From assembly GCA_014904845.1 (NCBI GenBank), contig MU119216.1, forward strand, positions 62,001 to 126,000: a DNA stretch of 64,000 nt, read 5' to 3'. The DNA is from Acephala macrosclerotiorum (Eukaryota; Ascomycota; Leotiomycetes; Helotiales; Mollisiaceae). The notes below the pieces were generated by a model, which made no database searches, was not told the origin of the DNA, and worked only from the letters and a program-made list of their open reading frames with translations. The position numbers and the translations under genes are program-made. Below are positions 49,112 through 61,939 of the stretch, piece after piece. Each line of letters starts with the position of its first letter. The stretch's first letter is position 1.

Positions 49112-50108
49112 ATGATGGCATCAACGACTCCCAAATCTGCTGCCGCTCCTGGCGCTCGCAGAAAATCCTCCTCGAAGGCCATGATCATCACCCTGAAAGT
49201 CTCACCCCAAGCTCTCCGTCCATTTGGACCTGTCGAGCAGGTCAAGGAGGAATCAAAGGAATCATCACCATCATCGAACACTCAACCCATCGCAGCCTCC
49301 AGCTCCAATGGAGCGACCGAGTCGAATGCGAATACCCCCATCGCGAACACTGGCACTCCGGTTCCCGTTCTCATGCCTCCACCAACAGAAGGAATTAAGA
49401 AGAAGGGCGTCAAGAGATCCGCAGGCCCTGTCTTGGGTCCAGATGGTCTTCCTAAGCCTCGAGGCAAGCCAGGTCCAAAGAAGAAGGCAAGATTGTAAGT
49501 GTCCAACTCTCATCAACCTCTCTCAACTTCGCAATGTTGGGCAACGAGTCTCCGAAGGACATCCCACCGTCGCCTTCTCTTGACGATACAACATACACCT
49601 ACCTCGGCTATATCCAGTTGCTAATCTATATTTTTATAGAGAGGATGGTACGATCGATCACTCGAGCACCGCACCACGAGCCAGCACAGGCGCCGCCCAC
49701 AAACTCGGACCCAAAGCCAACCAAGGTGCCATTAATGCCGGCCTTCGTGCCCTCGACCGAACTGGCAAGCCTTGTCGCAGATGGCAGAAGGGTAGCTTCA
49801 AGTTGAAGAGCTTCACTGGAGTTACTTGGGAGATACCACGATGGACGGCACCACCCAAGGTCACAATCCAAGGAAACTCTGAGGGCTCTGCTTCTGGAGA
49901 CAGCAGCAAGGAGAACAAGGACAACAGTCAAATGGAGAGTGAGAAGAGCGAGAAGAGCAACAGCGGTGCCGATGTCGAAATGACCAGCAACTTGGTTTCT
50001 TCGCCAGCTCCATCCCTACCTCCATCCTCTGTCCCAACTGTTCCGGCTGCAACTGCAACTCCTGCACCAGCGGCACCATCCACACCCATCGTCACCGCTT
50101 CTGCTTAA
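49112..50108 (+). CDS. INO80 complex subunit Ies4-like
   Basis: Exons 49112-49494 and 49640-50108 (145-nt intron) give 283 aa. The conserved core sits across the splice: GPDGLPKPRGKPGPKKKARL, EDGTIDH, KLGPKANQGAINAGLRALD, RTGKPCRRW and LKSFTGVTWEIPRW. I recognise this as the fungal Ies4-type domain of the INO80 chromatin remodeller. Flanks are low complexity (Ser/Pro/Ala), as usual for the family. It should act in the nucleus. MMAS at 49112 was chosen as start; the second Met, one codon later, is equally possible. Confidence 0.78.
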
Positions 50109-51085
50109 CCAGGTGCGGTTTTATAAATCAGATTCGTTAGACGTGTATTAGTACATATCACATTCACAATGGTGGCTCTGCTAGGTGGACATCTGTCTAC
50201 CATGCTCTTGTCATCTGGAACCACAAGCTCTGACTGGAAGAATTTAGAGGCGTTATGGGGTCTGACCTAGCGTAGGGCCTTTACATGCAAGGACAAACAA
50301 AATGGCGTTGGCTTTTGGGTTTTATAGTGTTGGGGGGATCATTGAACGACTGCGGCTGGCGTTCTCTGGTGATGGCATTGTATCATAGGACAGCATCGAT
50401 GTATTACTGCTTTCTCAAAATAAAAGGATCCCTACCGGTGGGCTCTGCAAGTCTGTGTGTCTATGTCGCCAGTGCAGTGATTCCCTTGTGCTTGAACATT
50501 TGCACAACATTCAGACCGTAGATGAGGTCCTGTGAGATAATGCAGTCGAGGACTCGTATAGTGAAAAGATAACCATATTGACACGACAGAAGTCCAGAGG
50601 AAAATCATCCTCATTAATACCACCAAATTATATATGTATTAAGTCACAATAATTTCTTCATAACACACCTGTCTTTGTCGAGATGCTCACAATAATAGCT
50701 ATCATATGCTAGAAGCAGTTTTTCCAGTAATAATTCTAATCATTATGTAGAATTAAGAAAAGTGAATGAAAGTTTTTACCTCCTATGAGACACTGAAGTG
50801 AATATTCCTGCATTTCTTACAAAAATTACGTTGTTTACAGCTGTAATCTTATCTTGAAGCAGAAGTCGTGTCAGCTTGTAGACATCTCAGTTCATCGTGA
50901 TTCAGCAGCAAAATTATGAAATTTTCCCACATTAAAGAAAAGGACGAGGGGACATATGAAAGTTTAGCCATTTCTCAAGAATAATAGCATTCCAAATATT
51001 CAATCTCAAGAAGTGCTGTTGAGAAAACATCTGGTCATTCTCACTGTCTCGTGACAACTACCCTGTGGCTTCTCCCCACCATGTG
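50109..51085. other. Intergenic, about 1 kb, AT-rich
   Basis: 50580-51060 is clearly more AT-rich than the surroundings, without ORFs or repeats that I can identify. Confidence 0.5.
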
Positions 51086-51445
51086 CTAAATAGGTCTAGG
51101 TCGCTTGTAGCTCGGCGCCTTGGATTGCGTCTTCCTCCGCTGTTCACTCCTACATCCATGCTCCCAATCTGGACTTCGAACCAAAGAACAAGTGATACGA
51201 TGGACTCGCATGGAAGACTTAAGCTCTGGTAGAGCTAGCAAACCATCTTCGAACACATTCACACCATTTCCTGGCCATGAACGCATATTCACCACATCAT
51301 ACATTGTCCCCACCTTAGCCCGGTCATCGATACACTGAAAGCCGTTTCTAAGTACGGGACCTATTCTAGATACACGAAACTCAGACGATTCTCGAAGATT
51401 TACGCTATCTACATCCTGGAAGGCATAGCCTGCAGAAGACGACAT
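51086..51445 (-). CDS. Hypothetical ORF, 119 aa, head-to-head with GID1
   Basis: A single-exon frame from ATG to TAG with balanced composition (for example SRIGPVLRNGFQCIDDRAK). Its start codon lies only 31 bp from the GID1 start on the other strand, too close for two independent promoters. It could be a small divergent gene, an antisense-leader transcript or chance. No family was recognised. Confidence 0.3.
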   Translation of the reverse strand: MSSSAGYAFQDVDSVNLRESSEFRVSRIGPVLRNGFQCIDDRAKVGTMYDVVNMRSWPGNGVNVFEDGLLALPELKSSMRVHRITCSLVRSPDWEHGCRSEQRRKTQSKAPSYKRPRPI

Positions 51446-51476
51446 CTTCAGTCAGTTAACGCTTGGACATCTCGAG

Positions 51477-54400
51477 ATGACGAACTCCTACCCTTCGGGC
51501 TCACCGGGGGTTCCAGATTCGAGCATGCCGACTGGGGCTCCCGGTTTTGTGCCTCGAAGATCCTCGTATGCTTCCGTGGTTTCTGGGACAGCTTCAGGAG
51601 CTCTCTACCAGCAGCCAGCTCGGTCTGGCGCATTCTCACACCTTCTCAACCAGTCTGACTTTAGCTACGATCCAAGCCATCAAAGCTTGAGCGGACACCA
51701 ACGATTCGATCCTCGCACATACGATGCGGATTTCAATGCAAATGGCAGTTCTCATAGGCGTTCAGGATCGTGGGGTCGTGGCGGACAACTACACCCGTTC
51801 TCGAGTGCTTTTGCGGCGTTGGTGAATGGGAATGGCTATGGAGGATTTGGCGGAAGCACCACAGATCAGTTCTTCATACCGTCGTATTTGAAGGGATCAA
51901 GATACGTACAAAGGCTAGAGGAGGCACACAAGGCGAAGGTGGCAGCACAGAAAGATGGACAATCTGCGCCCTCTTCACAACCGGGTTCGTTATCTACAAG
52001 CGCAAGCAGTATAAATTTGCATGCGAAAATGGGTTCCTCATATCGAGGCATAGCACATGATATTATCGAAAAAGCACCGCCTGCAGAAGACGAGACCTTG
52101 ACGCCTTTGCCTTCAAAATGGAATATCTTAGACAAATATGGAGGCCTCGAAGTGCTGAACGATGGTCTGGAGGTAAAGCTCTCTGGCCCAAAGTCAGAAC
52201 GAGACCGAGATCATGAAGCATGTTCACTCAGGGCAGACCATCCTATGCCTTCCCAATGTGGAATATACTACTTTGAGGTCGATATTGTCTCTCGGAAAAG
52301 AGAAGAGTATGTCAGCCCATTTTATGCCATTTATTTGTTCATATTTCTGACATGCATCATAGAAGCTCTATTGGTATTGGGTTTTCAACCAAAAATGTAC
52401 CATTATCAAGATTACCTGGATGGGAACCAGAATCATACGCATACCACGGAGATGATGGCCACTCATTTTGCTGCCAAAGTTCAGGAAAGCACTACGGTCC
52501 CCCGTTCAATGCTGGAGACGTGATAGGATGTGGCGTGAACTTTCGGACAGGATGTGCCTTCTTCACTAAGAATGGTGATCATTTAGGTATGACTGTTCTT
52601 GCTTGATTTGGATGACTGTTACTGAAACTACCTCAAGGTACCGCTTTCCGTGATATTAAGGAGAACAAGGGGAAGCTCTTTCCTTCTGTGGGTATGAAGA
52701 AAACGGGCGAGCATATCCGAGTAAATTTCGGGCAAAGACCATTTGTCTTTGATATAGATGGCATGATGTCGGCAAGTAATACTTTTCCTTATCCCCATTC
52801 CCCATCTTCTAGCGATATCCAAGGCAACGGCTTCGAAAATCAAGAAAACGGAACAGAATCCGCCGGAGATCCAGGACCATCCTTAGGGGAACAAAATACA
52901 GCATCACCATCATCACCGGCCACCGAGGCATATATTAGCAACTTACCTCAGGTTTATCCTCAGCTTTATGTCAATATACCTGCTCCTACAAATCAGCCGG
53001 CGCCTGCGGATCATGAATCAAATTCTCCCGCAACCCTTGCGAATGACTCTCCCGAGCAATTTTTCAATGACATTGCACCTTTAAGGCAATCAAGCGACGC
53101 TACAAACCATCTTGAGAGCAATGGAGTCTATGCACGCGAAGAGACACTCGGCCCTTTCGATACACTCGAACGAGCTCTTATGGAGGGTCGAAGACGTCAA
53201 CAGGAAGCAAGCAGCGGCGCCTTGGACACTGCTACGAGGCCATATATCACCTTTAGCACCTTTCGAACTAGTCAAGGTCTTCATGCGACTACTCTCTTTA
53301 CATGGTATCATCCCTTGGAAGCATCCGTCAATCGCCGCAACTCGGCGGCATCGTCTGTGACGGTAACTCTAGCAAACGCACATTCGCAGGCGAATGACAA
53401 TGGAGCGCCAATGTCCCACACGCATACACGACTCACAAGACGCCTTCCTCCCCCTTGGTTACGAGGTGCAAATAGAGATCCGCTGACGAGCCCTACCCTC
53501 ACACATTCATCTCCGTTTCCGCTTTTTTCCGGTCTACTTTCACATCCTAGACCTCAAAGTGCAATGCCCGACCTCGATGCAGATTCTCGACGGCTTGATT
53601 TTCGAGATCCTTCACCGCATCCGTCAGGTTCGACTCGCTCGGACAATAGGGCATTTCCTACATGGCCAAGCAATGCGATTCAAGAGCATCTCTTAGATCC
53701 CCGAAATCAACAAACTCGAAGACTTGCACGCCATCAAGCTAGTCCACCCGGTGCTCGCAATAGGACCATCATTCGAAGTCCCCGCCTACCACGGACAATG
53801 GTTACGTTAGGGCGTTTTCCAGAACAAAACAGACGCTTTCGACCGCATATCCCTACTCCTGCGCCAACAATAAGACCTCCCGACACTTCTTCATTAGATC
53901 TCGAACAGATTATACGCGAATGGGGCAGCCGAAATAGCGCCGATAGTGCAACAATTGCAGGAGCTACTCGCAACGCAGTTGGACGGCTGCCTGGTTCTGC
54001 TCAAGCAGTTCAACAACCGCCAAATGTTCAAAGTCCCAATACCGCAGGGTTATTGATTGAGCAAGCTCCCCACGAGCAGGGAGTGCCAGAGACCAGGATC
54101 CTTGGGGATCTTTCAGATGTCCCTTCTGGAGAAGGCCATTCACCAGATCAAAACGGAGATGCTGGTCAAGATTCTTCAGCCAACTCCACGACCATTAGAC
54201 TAGTCAGAATCCCACATTCCTCGGAGAGCACTAGTGCTCAGATCGCCCTAATCCAAGCGCAAATCGGACGCCTACGCCAGGATTGGATATCGACTTCTAG
54301 CTTAATGTGGATAGGAATTCGAGCTAACGGTTCTTTGCAGAGAGAGAAAAGGCAAATTAGGCAAGAAATTGAAGCGACAAGCACAGCTAAGCTATCGCCT

Positions 54401-55408
54401 CCTCTGGACGAAACAGAGCTGATACAAGCATTGGTTTGTTGAGTGCAGCTGGCAGCGACCTATTCTTTACTAACTGTACCAGATCCTCCAAGCACTTGCT
54501 CATGATGGCTATGTTGAGACAGCCAGAGCATTTGCAGAAGAAGTTCATGCGGAGAAACAAGCGTTAAGCTTAGATCCAAATGAAGTCGTCAAAGGATTCG
54601 ATGTCGAGGAAGATGAAGATGCTGGCCATCGTCAACGTGAGTTTAAATCTCACATGACAAGGTGACAACAACTGATGTGCCTCAAGGAATACGAACAGCT
54701 GTCTTAGAAGGAGACATCGAGAAAGCCCTCAAGTACACCAATGTCTACTACCCAAATGTGCTCAAAGACAACGAGCATGTCTACTTCCGATTGAGGTGTC
54801 GAAAATTCATCGAGATGGTCAGACAAGCAGCGGAATTGCAAAACTCAAGCTCGAAAGCCAGCTTCAAGAAAAGCAATGGTCACAACGGAGACTATTATGA
54901 TGATGCCATAAATCATGACATGGAATTAGACGATCACCAGAACTCGAACAACTACGACCGGATGGATACTGAGGAAATACCGGAAAACCAAAGCGAATAT
55001 TTGCAACTACTCCAAGACACATTGGAATATGGCAGGGTACTTCAAGCAGAGTTCCAGAATGATCCTAGGAGAGAAGTCAAGAAAGGTCTCGACGACATCT
55101 TTGCCTTGATGGCGTATCAGGATCCCTTGAATGCTAAAGAAGTTTCGCATTTCCTTGATACCAGTGGTCGAATGGCAGTTGCAGAGGAATTGAACTCTGC
55201 AATTCTGCGTGAGTCCAGCCACCATTCCAAGCTTTCCATTCACATATGCTAACAAGTGATAGTCTCGCTCGGCAAGTCATCCTCTGCGGCTCTCGAAAAG
55301 CTCTATCAGCAAACATACGTCTTGCTAGAAGATCTTCGAGAAGGAGGTGGTCCCGGCTCACTTGTAAATATCGACGACTATGTGCGGCCGAAATCTGGTT
55401 CGCAGTAA
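51477..55408 (+). CDS. GID/CTLH E3 ligase subunit Gid1 (Vid30/RanBPM): SPRY-LisH-CTLH-CRA
   Basis: Six exons: 51477-52306, 52363-52586, 52638-54433, 54483-54636, 54687-55208 and 55263-55408. All five introns are 49-56 nt and every join keeps frame, giving 1223 aa. Residues about 215-430 form a SPRY domain (CGIYYFEVDI, SIGIGFST, SYAYHGDDG, GDVIGCGVNF, FFTKNG). A 500-residue Ser/Pro/Asn-rich insert follows. LIQALILQALAHDGYVETARAFAEE is the CTLH/LisH-type helix pair, then IRTAVLEGDIEKAL and the CRA domain (LNSAILLSLGKSS). In yeast Gid1/Vid30 scaffolds the ubiquitin ligase that degrades gluconeogenic enzymes after glucose return. The insert is much longer than in yeast and probably disordered. 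Confidence 0.9.
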
Positions 55409-57102
55409 GACATATCTGGATACAGATCAAGGAGCGAATGGAAATCTTCGAAAGAACCTTCTTCCAAGCCCAGCGTTAACGTTCTTTTCCCTTTGCGTTC
55501 CGCTTTTTCTCTACTCATACTCAGCATGCATTGTGGATAAGGTGTATGGGGTTGGTTGGTGGGCAGCTAACCCAGCTTCTTCTTTTTACGTGTCATGGGG
55601 ATGGGCTGGACGGATGGATGGTATTAAGGCTCGGGCAAATGCTTGAGGACGGTACGTTTTGCGATTCTTCATGATTATCGATGTTTAGACTGCATGGATG
55701 GACTTTGTGCCTGGTGCGTCGGATGGGATGGTTTTGGGTGAGTCACCCTAGTAACATTAACTACATGCGAGTGATTGTTCATAAGCATAAATCGTTAAGA
55801 AGTCCTTCTCGTCTTTTCTTGCTTTTCTTGTGACGTGTTATTCTCCCTCTCCCTATGTTTGCCACATTTCATGTTATCTGGCATGTGTTACGGCCAAAGA
55901 CCAGTTCAAGACGGCAAAGAAGAGGCTGAAGGAAAATCATATGTGCTGGAGCCGGATATCAGATCCTTTCCCATCTGCTATGACAACGGGAGTCGGAGGA
56001 CAAGGGGAGAAATTAGAGATATATGAGCATCAGTTTAGGCACTCGCTTAGGTTCATATGGAAGCATGCGGCTTTCAGGTGAAATTTGAGGTTACCTTAGT
56101 CTTTGGACCTCGAGATTGGTTTGCGGATTGTGATTTGTGAGGGTTTACGAGTTGGAAGTCGAAGAGGTAGTCTGTGGGGCAAGATCGAGAGACTGTGTGT
56201 GAAGAGGCGGGCCAGTGATGGGGAGAGTATGGGTGGATGAAATGGTTGCTGAAGCTGAGAGGCTGGAATGTCGGTTTTAAGCTGGGTGACGTTGAGAAAA
56301 TTGGATATCGAGTACCTCAGCAGTTCAGATCTGTGGGACATTTGGCTGAGTATTGGTGAAGCCTCAAAGTCCCATTCGAATGTAGTATTGTTCTCTTCGG
56401 GCAAAAGTATGAAGGCATCAACTTGAACTGGACATTTGGGGAGCTTTCCATGTCCTTGTTAGCTTGGGATATCGTGTTGTATGCAGTATTTGTGATTGAA
56501 TGTTGTCGGGATTGTTGACAGTGTTGATCCAAGTCTGACTTAAGATCTTAAGATTCTTGGCATGGATGTACCAATGTCTTTTGTTCAATGAAGCAACTCC
56601 GATGTTCTTGGCCGTGTGGGATATTGGGTTTCGCGAAGTGGCTTTAGATGGTTGGAAATGTTGACTGACTTTGTTGACGTAGCAGGATAGTAGGAAGAAA
56701 TGGAGTATAAATCTGGCATTATTTTATGATCTAGTCTCTAATACCATTTCTTCCCGAATTTATATCCCTTTCAATGTACCGGCCTTATGCCGTACAAGAT
56801 AATAATAAAATAAAGTGGCGCTGATTGTGATATCCCTTCCCAAACTCCGAACCAGATCCCATTGCCAGCTGTTCAATTACGCCAACAAATGCTTGCAGCA
56901 CACGCTAATATTTCTCTTCGGCCTGATAATGATACTCGCATATCCAACGTTCGTTCCATCTATCGTGACTGACTAACTTGAATGTATGTCTTCGTAATTG
57001 CCATGTTCGTAATCCTCCGACTCTTTCTGTCTCGTTCCTGCTGAAAATATTGCCCCCACTGAGATGATAACTTTTCCTCGCCCCACGGAGAAAGTACTGT
57101 GA
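55409..57102. other. Intergenic, 1.7 kb
   Basis: No coding region is supported. 55830-56081 (+) holds an 83-codon frame without motifs. Confidence 0.5.
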
Positions 57103-57381
57103 TCAAATAGCCACTCCTTCTAAATCTCTCACGAGTACTGCCATTTGTGCCCGTTTCGCAGCTTCTGCTACCAGGTTAAAATCTCGTAGGAAGGGAGAGG
57201 TGGTATCGTTTGGTCTTTGAGGTGGAGGCGGGGGCTGATATGATTGTTGCTGACTTTGGGTCTGGGGAGCAGAGGTGGGGCCGGTAGATTGTGCTGTCGA
57301 CGATGAAGAGGAGGATTGCTGTGAGAAGTAGTTGTGTTGTGGTGGCCCATTAAGGGTAGGTGAGGAAAGTGGTGCGTCCAT
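57103..57381 (-). CDS. Small uncharacterised protein with conserved-looking C-terminal helix
   Basis: A 92-aa single-exon frame from the ATG at 57381. The first 65 residues are low complexity (Ser runs, Gln/Pro). The last 27 are an amphipathic helix-like block (FLRDFNLVAEAAKRAQMAVL, then VRDLEGVAI), quite unlike the rest. Such a short ordered tail after a disordered leader suggests a binding motif. The frame is open upstream to 58140, but that part has leader-like composition. I do not recognise a named family. Confidence 0.55.
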   Translation of the reverse strand: MDAPLSSPTLNGPPQHNYFSQQSSSSSSTAQSTGPTSAPQTQSQQQSYQPPPPPQRPNDTTSPFLRDFNLVAEAAKRAQMAVLVRDLEGVAI

Positions 57382-58447
57382 CTTTTTTTCTGTGATACTG
57401 TTGATAACGATGACGAGGCGAGATTTCAACTGGTGGTCTCGTGCAGAGAGCCTTGTGGTTCGACGTCGAGATATCAGTCGTGTGAGGGTATATATTCGAG
57501 AGCGAAAGGAGAGAAGTCGAGATTTCAGGACTGAAGGCTGACTTGTATCACGGAGAGAAGTGGTGCGATGAAATGTGTCGACTGTGGAGACGTCCGCTAC
57601 TTTTACGGTGTTTCTTTGACCTCGGTGGGATGAAGCCTCAAGGCCGGAGTCGCTCTTTTCGGCTAAATGCTGGGTGATCGTAGCGTCAGATCTAGCTTTA
57701 ACGTTTTCAGTGGATTGATTGACTCCAGGTCCTCGTCGAGAAGAAAAAGGCTCTGTGGTTGTGCGACGTGGTTGAGGATGACAATAGAGTGGTAACAAGA
57801 GTGAGGGACGGATGCAAGCAGAAGTTGCAGCGGAAGGTGTGAAGCCACGATGCAGCGTCCCAGGTCCAGGACAGGATCTGAGGGTGTGGTGAACGCAGCC
57901 CTGCATGGCTGACGCTTTCATTGACCGATGGTTACCGGGAACCCGACCTATGACGGCTAGCCTTTGTCGCCTGCGAGCAGCCCTTGTGACGCTTTGGTAT
58001 TCACTGGTACGTACCCCACGCTGCGCATTCCCTCTCCACATCTTGGAGTCTCGACTAAACTGCTGGAAGAGGCCTAGATGGACGATCAGCGCGCTCCGGG
58101 TTAATGACAAGTTGCTAGTTGGTATCAAGATCTTGATCACTAGGATGATCAGGATCGAAAAAGAAAGTACATGTTGCTGAGCTGGGAGACGTACATGTGA
58201 ATATGATATCCCGACATGATTTCGTGCATGAGAATAGATTGAGGTGCGTTGTCGTGAAGCCGAGAGAGATACGCGGTGTCACCCCACTGCTCCGCTTAAA
58301 TGTATGGAGGACCGGAATAAGTTCGGCTGAGTCCAAAATGCGGTGTCAAAAGGCAGAAACCAGGAACAGCCTAGCTTCCTACGCGTCTGAGGAAATTCGA
58401 TGAACGTGAAGAGCTGCAGGTGCCACAAGAAGCACACCTCTCTTCCA
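57382..58447. other. Divergent intergenic region, 1.07 kb
   Basis: Promoter space between the 92-aa protein and the metaxin-like gene. The stop-poor minus frame extending to 58140 is probably untranslated leader. Confidence 0.45.
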
Positions 58448-59463
58448 ATGCCACCAAAACAGACCTCAGAAAAGGATGGCCAAGAGCAGTCTTCGTTCTC
58501 CAGGCAGACCAGGAAGGTGACAGACCTCTTCTCTATACCTCCACCGGTCAAGAAGCTGTTCGATCGAGTCCCTGTTGTAGTATATCCTCTGAATCAGCTT
58601 CCGCAACGCGCCCCGAAGCCTGCGAGGATACCAAGTCTTTACGTCTTCAGTACGAGCCACGACGCGGCTGCAGGGAAGCCGTCTTTCAATCCCAGCTGTC
58701 TAAAATGGCAGGTCGGTAGTATTGGGATGTTCTGCAAATTCAGTGTCTGACGAATTGGTAGACTTTCTTGAATATTGCTGGCGTAGATCACCGTCTCATC
58801 TCCTCGAATAACCACGCATCTCCGACGGGCTCCTTGCCATTCCTCCTCCCAGCTGTTCACTCGAGTTCATCCCAGGAATCTCTACTACCAGTCACATCCA
58901 ACAAGTTCGTGAAGTATGCTTCAGATCATGGGGGTAGAGTGGACGAGTCACCTAACATGCGGTACGAGGCATATCAGTCATTACTTGACCACCGGATACG
59001 CAATGCATGGGTATGAAGCAATTGCATGTTATACGAGGGAGTGCTGACAGCGACATAGCTATACACATTATACCTTGAGCCCCTGAACTTCTCCGCAGTT
59101 GCCTATCCCCTCTACGTCTCTCCCAACTCATCGAATCCTCTCGTACGAGCTTCAATAGCATACCAACTTCGAGTTGCAGCAGAAGCTGAACTCCTGAAGC
59201 ACACCTCGATTATCGATACCGACGATCTATACAGTGAAGCAGATAAAGCTTTTGAAGCTCTTTCAATTCTGCTTGGAGAAGACTCATGGTTCTTCGGAAA
59301 CGACAAACCAGCACTTTTTGACGCAAGTGTATTCGCGTACACCCAATTGCTCCTCGACGATAGCATGGGATGGAAGGAAAAGAAACTTTGTCGAGCTCTG
59401 AGAACGAGAGACAACCTTGTACAACATCGACAGAGGTTGCTTGTAAGATACTATGGCGGATGA
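58448..59463 (+). CDS. Sam35/metaxin-like mitochondrial outer-membrane protein
   Basis: Exons 58448-58711, 58762-59010 and 59059-59463 give 305 aa; introns are 50 and 48 nt. The N-terminal SIPPPVKKLFDRVPVVVYPL block, SLYVFSTS, PSCLKWQTFLNIAGVDHRLI and GSLPFLLP are a thioredoxin/GST-like start as in fungal metaxins. The C-terminal half has GEDSWFFGNDKPALFDASVF, the GST-C block typical of metaxin/Sam35/Sam37. These proteins sit on the mitochondrial outer surface in the SAM complex that inserts beta-barrel proteins. Sam35 versus Sam37 is not settled. An in-frame ATG at 58400 would add 16 residues. Confidence 0.75.
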
Positions 59464-60445
59464 CCAATGAATATCTCTTGAATGCCACTCCAAACGCTAC
59501 TCTATCTCCGATCCAATACTGGCCCTATCTAAAGTCATTTCTAGCTCGTCAACATTTCAAGCTCCGTCTAACAACTCAATACCAAATAAATATTTGAAGT
59601 TCTATCATTGACTTTGCAAGTGCAATGCCCAGATTCCGGACTCAGAGTCTTCCGTCGTGTGGCCGGGTGCAATATGAGCCTTGTACCCTACTGTGTTGTC
59701 TCTCCAAGCTTCACTGTACTGCTTTCACCCATTTTCCAAGAACAAGACTCTTGGAAGATCTGGATCAAGAGCTTCGAGGAATAAGCTTAAGTATGTTCTT
59801 GGGATAGGCCCCCTCTAAAAGTCTGCTAGAACACGCCTAGAAATCCCTGAAAGCTCGGCTGGCGCTCCGAGGTTGTCATTTACCCACGAGGTGGACACTA
59901 GCTCGACTAGTTCTACCTGCCAATTATCACTACCTGCACCGCCACTTCACTTCTTCACTCGTTGCTCGTCCGTTATTTCTTTTCGCCTCTGAGGATTCAT
60001 GAGGTACATAACCACCCCGTTGTTCTTGGCACTATCAGAGGTCTTCGGATTGTGCTTCGGGACCACGCCAAGTATTTCCGCTCCCAAAGACGGAGTCTCG
60101 GCAGATCAAAAGAGGCTGCATCTCTCTGGCTAAGGAAACTATGAGTCCAAATATGATCATTCGAAGTCGAATTGATAATATGGTCCAATACTTGGCTTTC
60201 TCGTACTCAGCCTCAATGACGATGCCCTGGACTTCCCCAGATCTTGGCATTTCGGTATTGTATCTTCTCGCTGTATTGTTACTACGAACTTTGCCTCCAT
60301 GGTTGCTATATAAGAGCGTTAATATCTTCCCATGTCCTATCCATCATCCTCGTCGTCGCTCTCATCATTCAACATCTTCATACAAAAGTATCAACCGACC
60401 ATCAAACATCAACGAATCTCAACTTCCAGCTCATCAAACATCAAA
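59464..60445. other. Intergenic, 1 kb
   Basis: No gene was seen. The right end carries a good promoter: TATATAAG at 60307-60314, then CT- and CA-rich leader. Confidence 0.5.
60307..60314 (+). promoter_or_regulatory. TATA box of CHRD-protein gene
   Basis: TATATAAG 132 bp before the ATG at 60446, followed by a leader without ATG in good context. Confidence 0.45.
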
Positions 60446-61314
<869 letters not shown>

Positions 61315-61939
61315 ATGCGGAATGGTAGAGAAAGGGTGGGACGTAGTTGAGGAAGTGGAGATTGAAAGTGCATGGCTTTAGTCTGAATTCTTGTTCTTGT
61401 GTTTAGATCCGCTATTGTTTAACGTAATGTACTGTACTATATATACTTGTTCCAATGAACTCGACGTGCATGTGTCAATTGATCCCAGTGGTTCAGAACG
61501 TTGTTCAGAGCATCCTTCAATGCCTTTTGTAATTTTATCATTCACTTACTTTCCCTCGAAGATCATGGGAAAAGCCTGTCGAGCGTTGGTTCCGTTCAAA
61601 CAAAGTCTTCATCAGCTAGAGCAGTACACAAACCTCGGTCACATGCTTGAAAGGGGTAACTTACCCCTGAAATTTAGCGAGTCCTCGCTTCATGGCGTTT
61701 CTTCACCGCTGATCTTGATACCCGACGACACAACAGACGCGTTTCGTATTTCTTCAAACAGGATCCTGAAAGGAACTCAGAGATCTAGTGTTTCTCAGGC
61801 ACATCCATAAATCAAACCCTTGCTTTTTCCCTACTTCTTAGGGAGCTGTTTATAGTCTTAGTTTCTCGAGCCCTCAATTCTATTCTCGAGGGCGTTAACC
61901 GACCAACCCCATCCCACCTGTTACAATCTCACTTCAATA
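61315..61939. other. Intergenic, 0.6 kb
   Basis: A 139-codon frame at 61391-61810 (+) has no recognised motif and is left uncalled. Confidence 0.45.

Noticed and set aside
50580..51060. RIP-mutated transposon remnant in the AT-rich stretch
   Set aside because: AT-rich, but no terminal repeats, coding relics or obvious TpA bias pattern could be shown by eye.
57382..58140. N-terminal extension of the 92-aa protein to 345 aa
   Set aside because: Composition is Arg/Ser/Thr-rich without order and reads like leader sequence; the first good methionine is at 57381.
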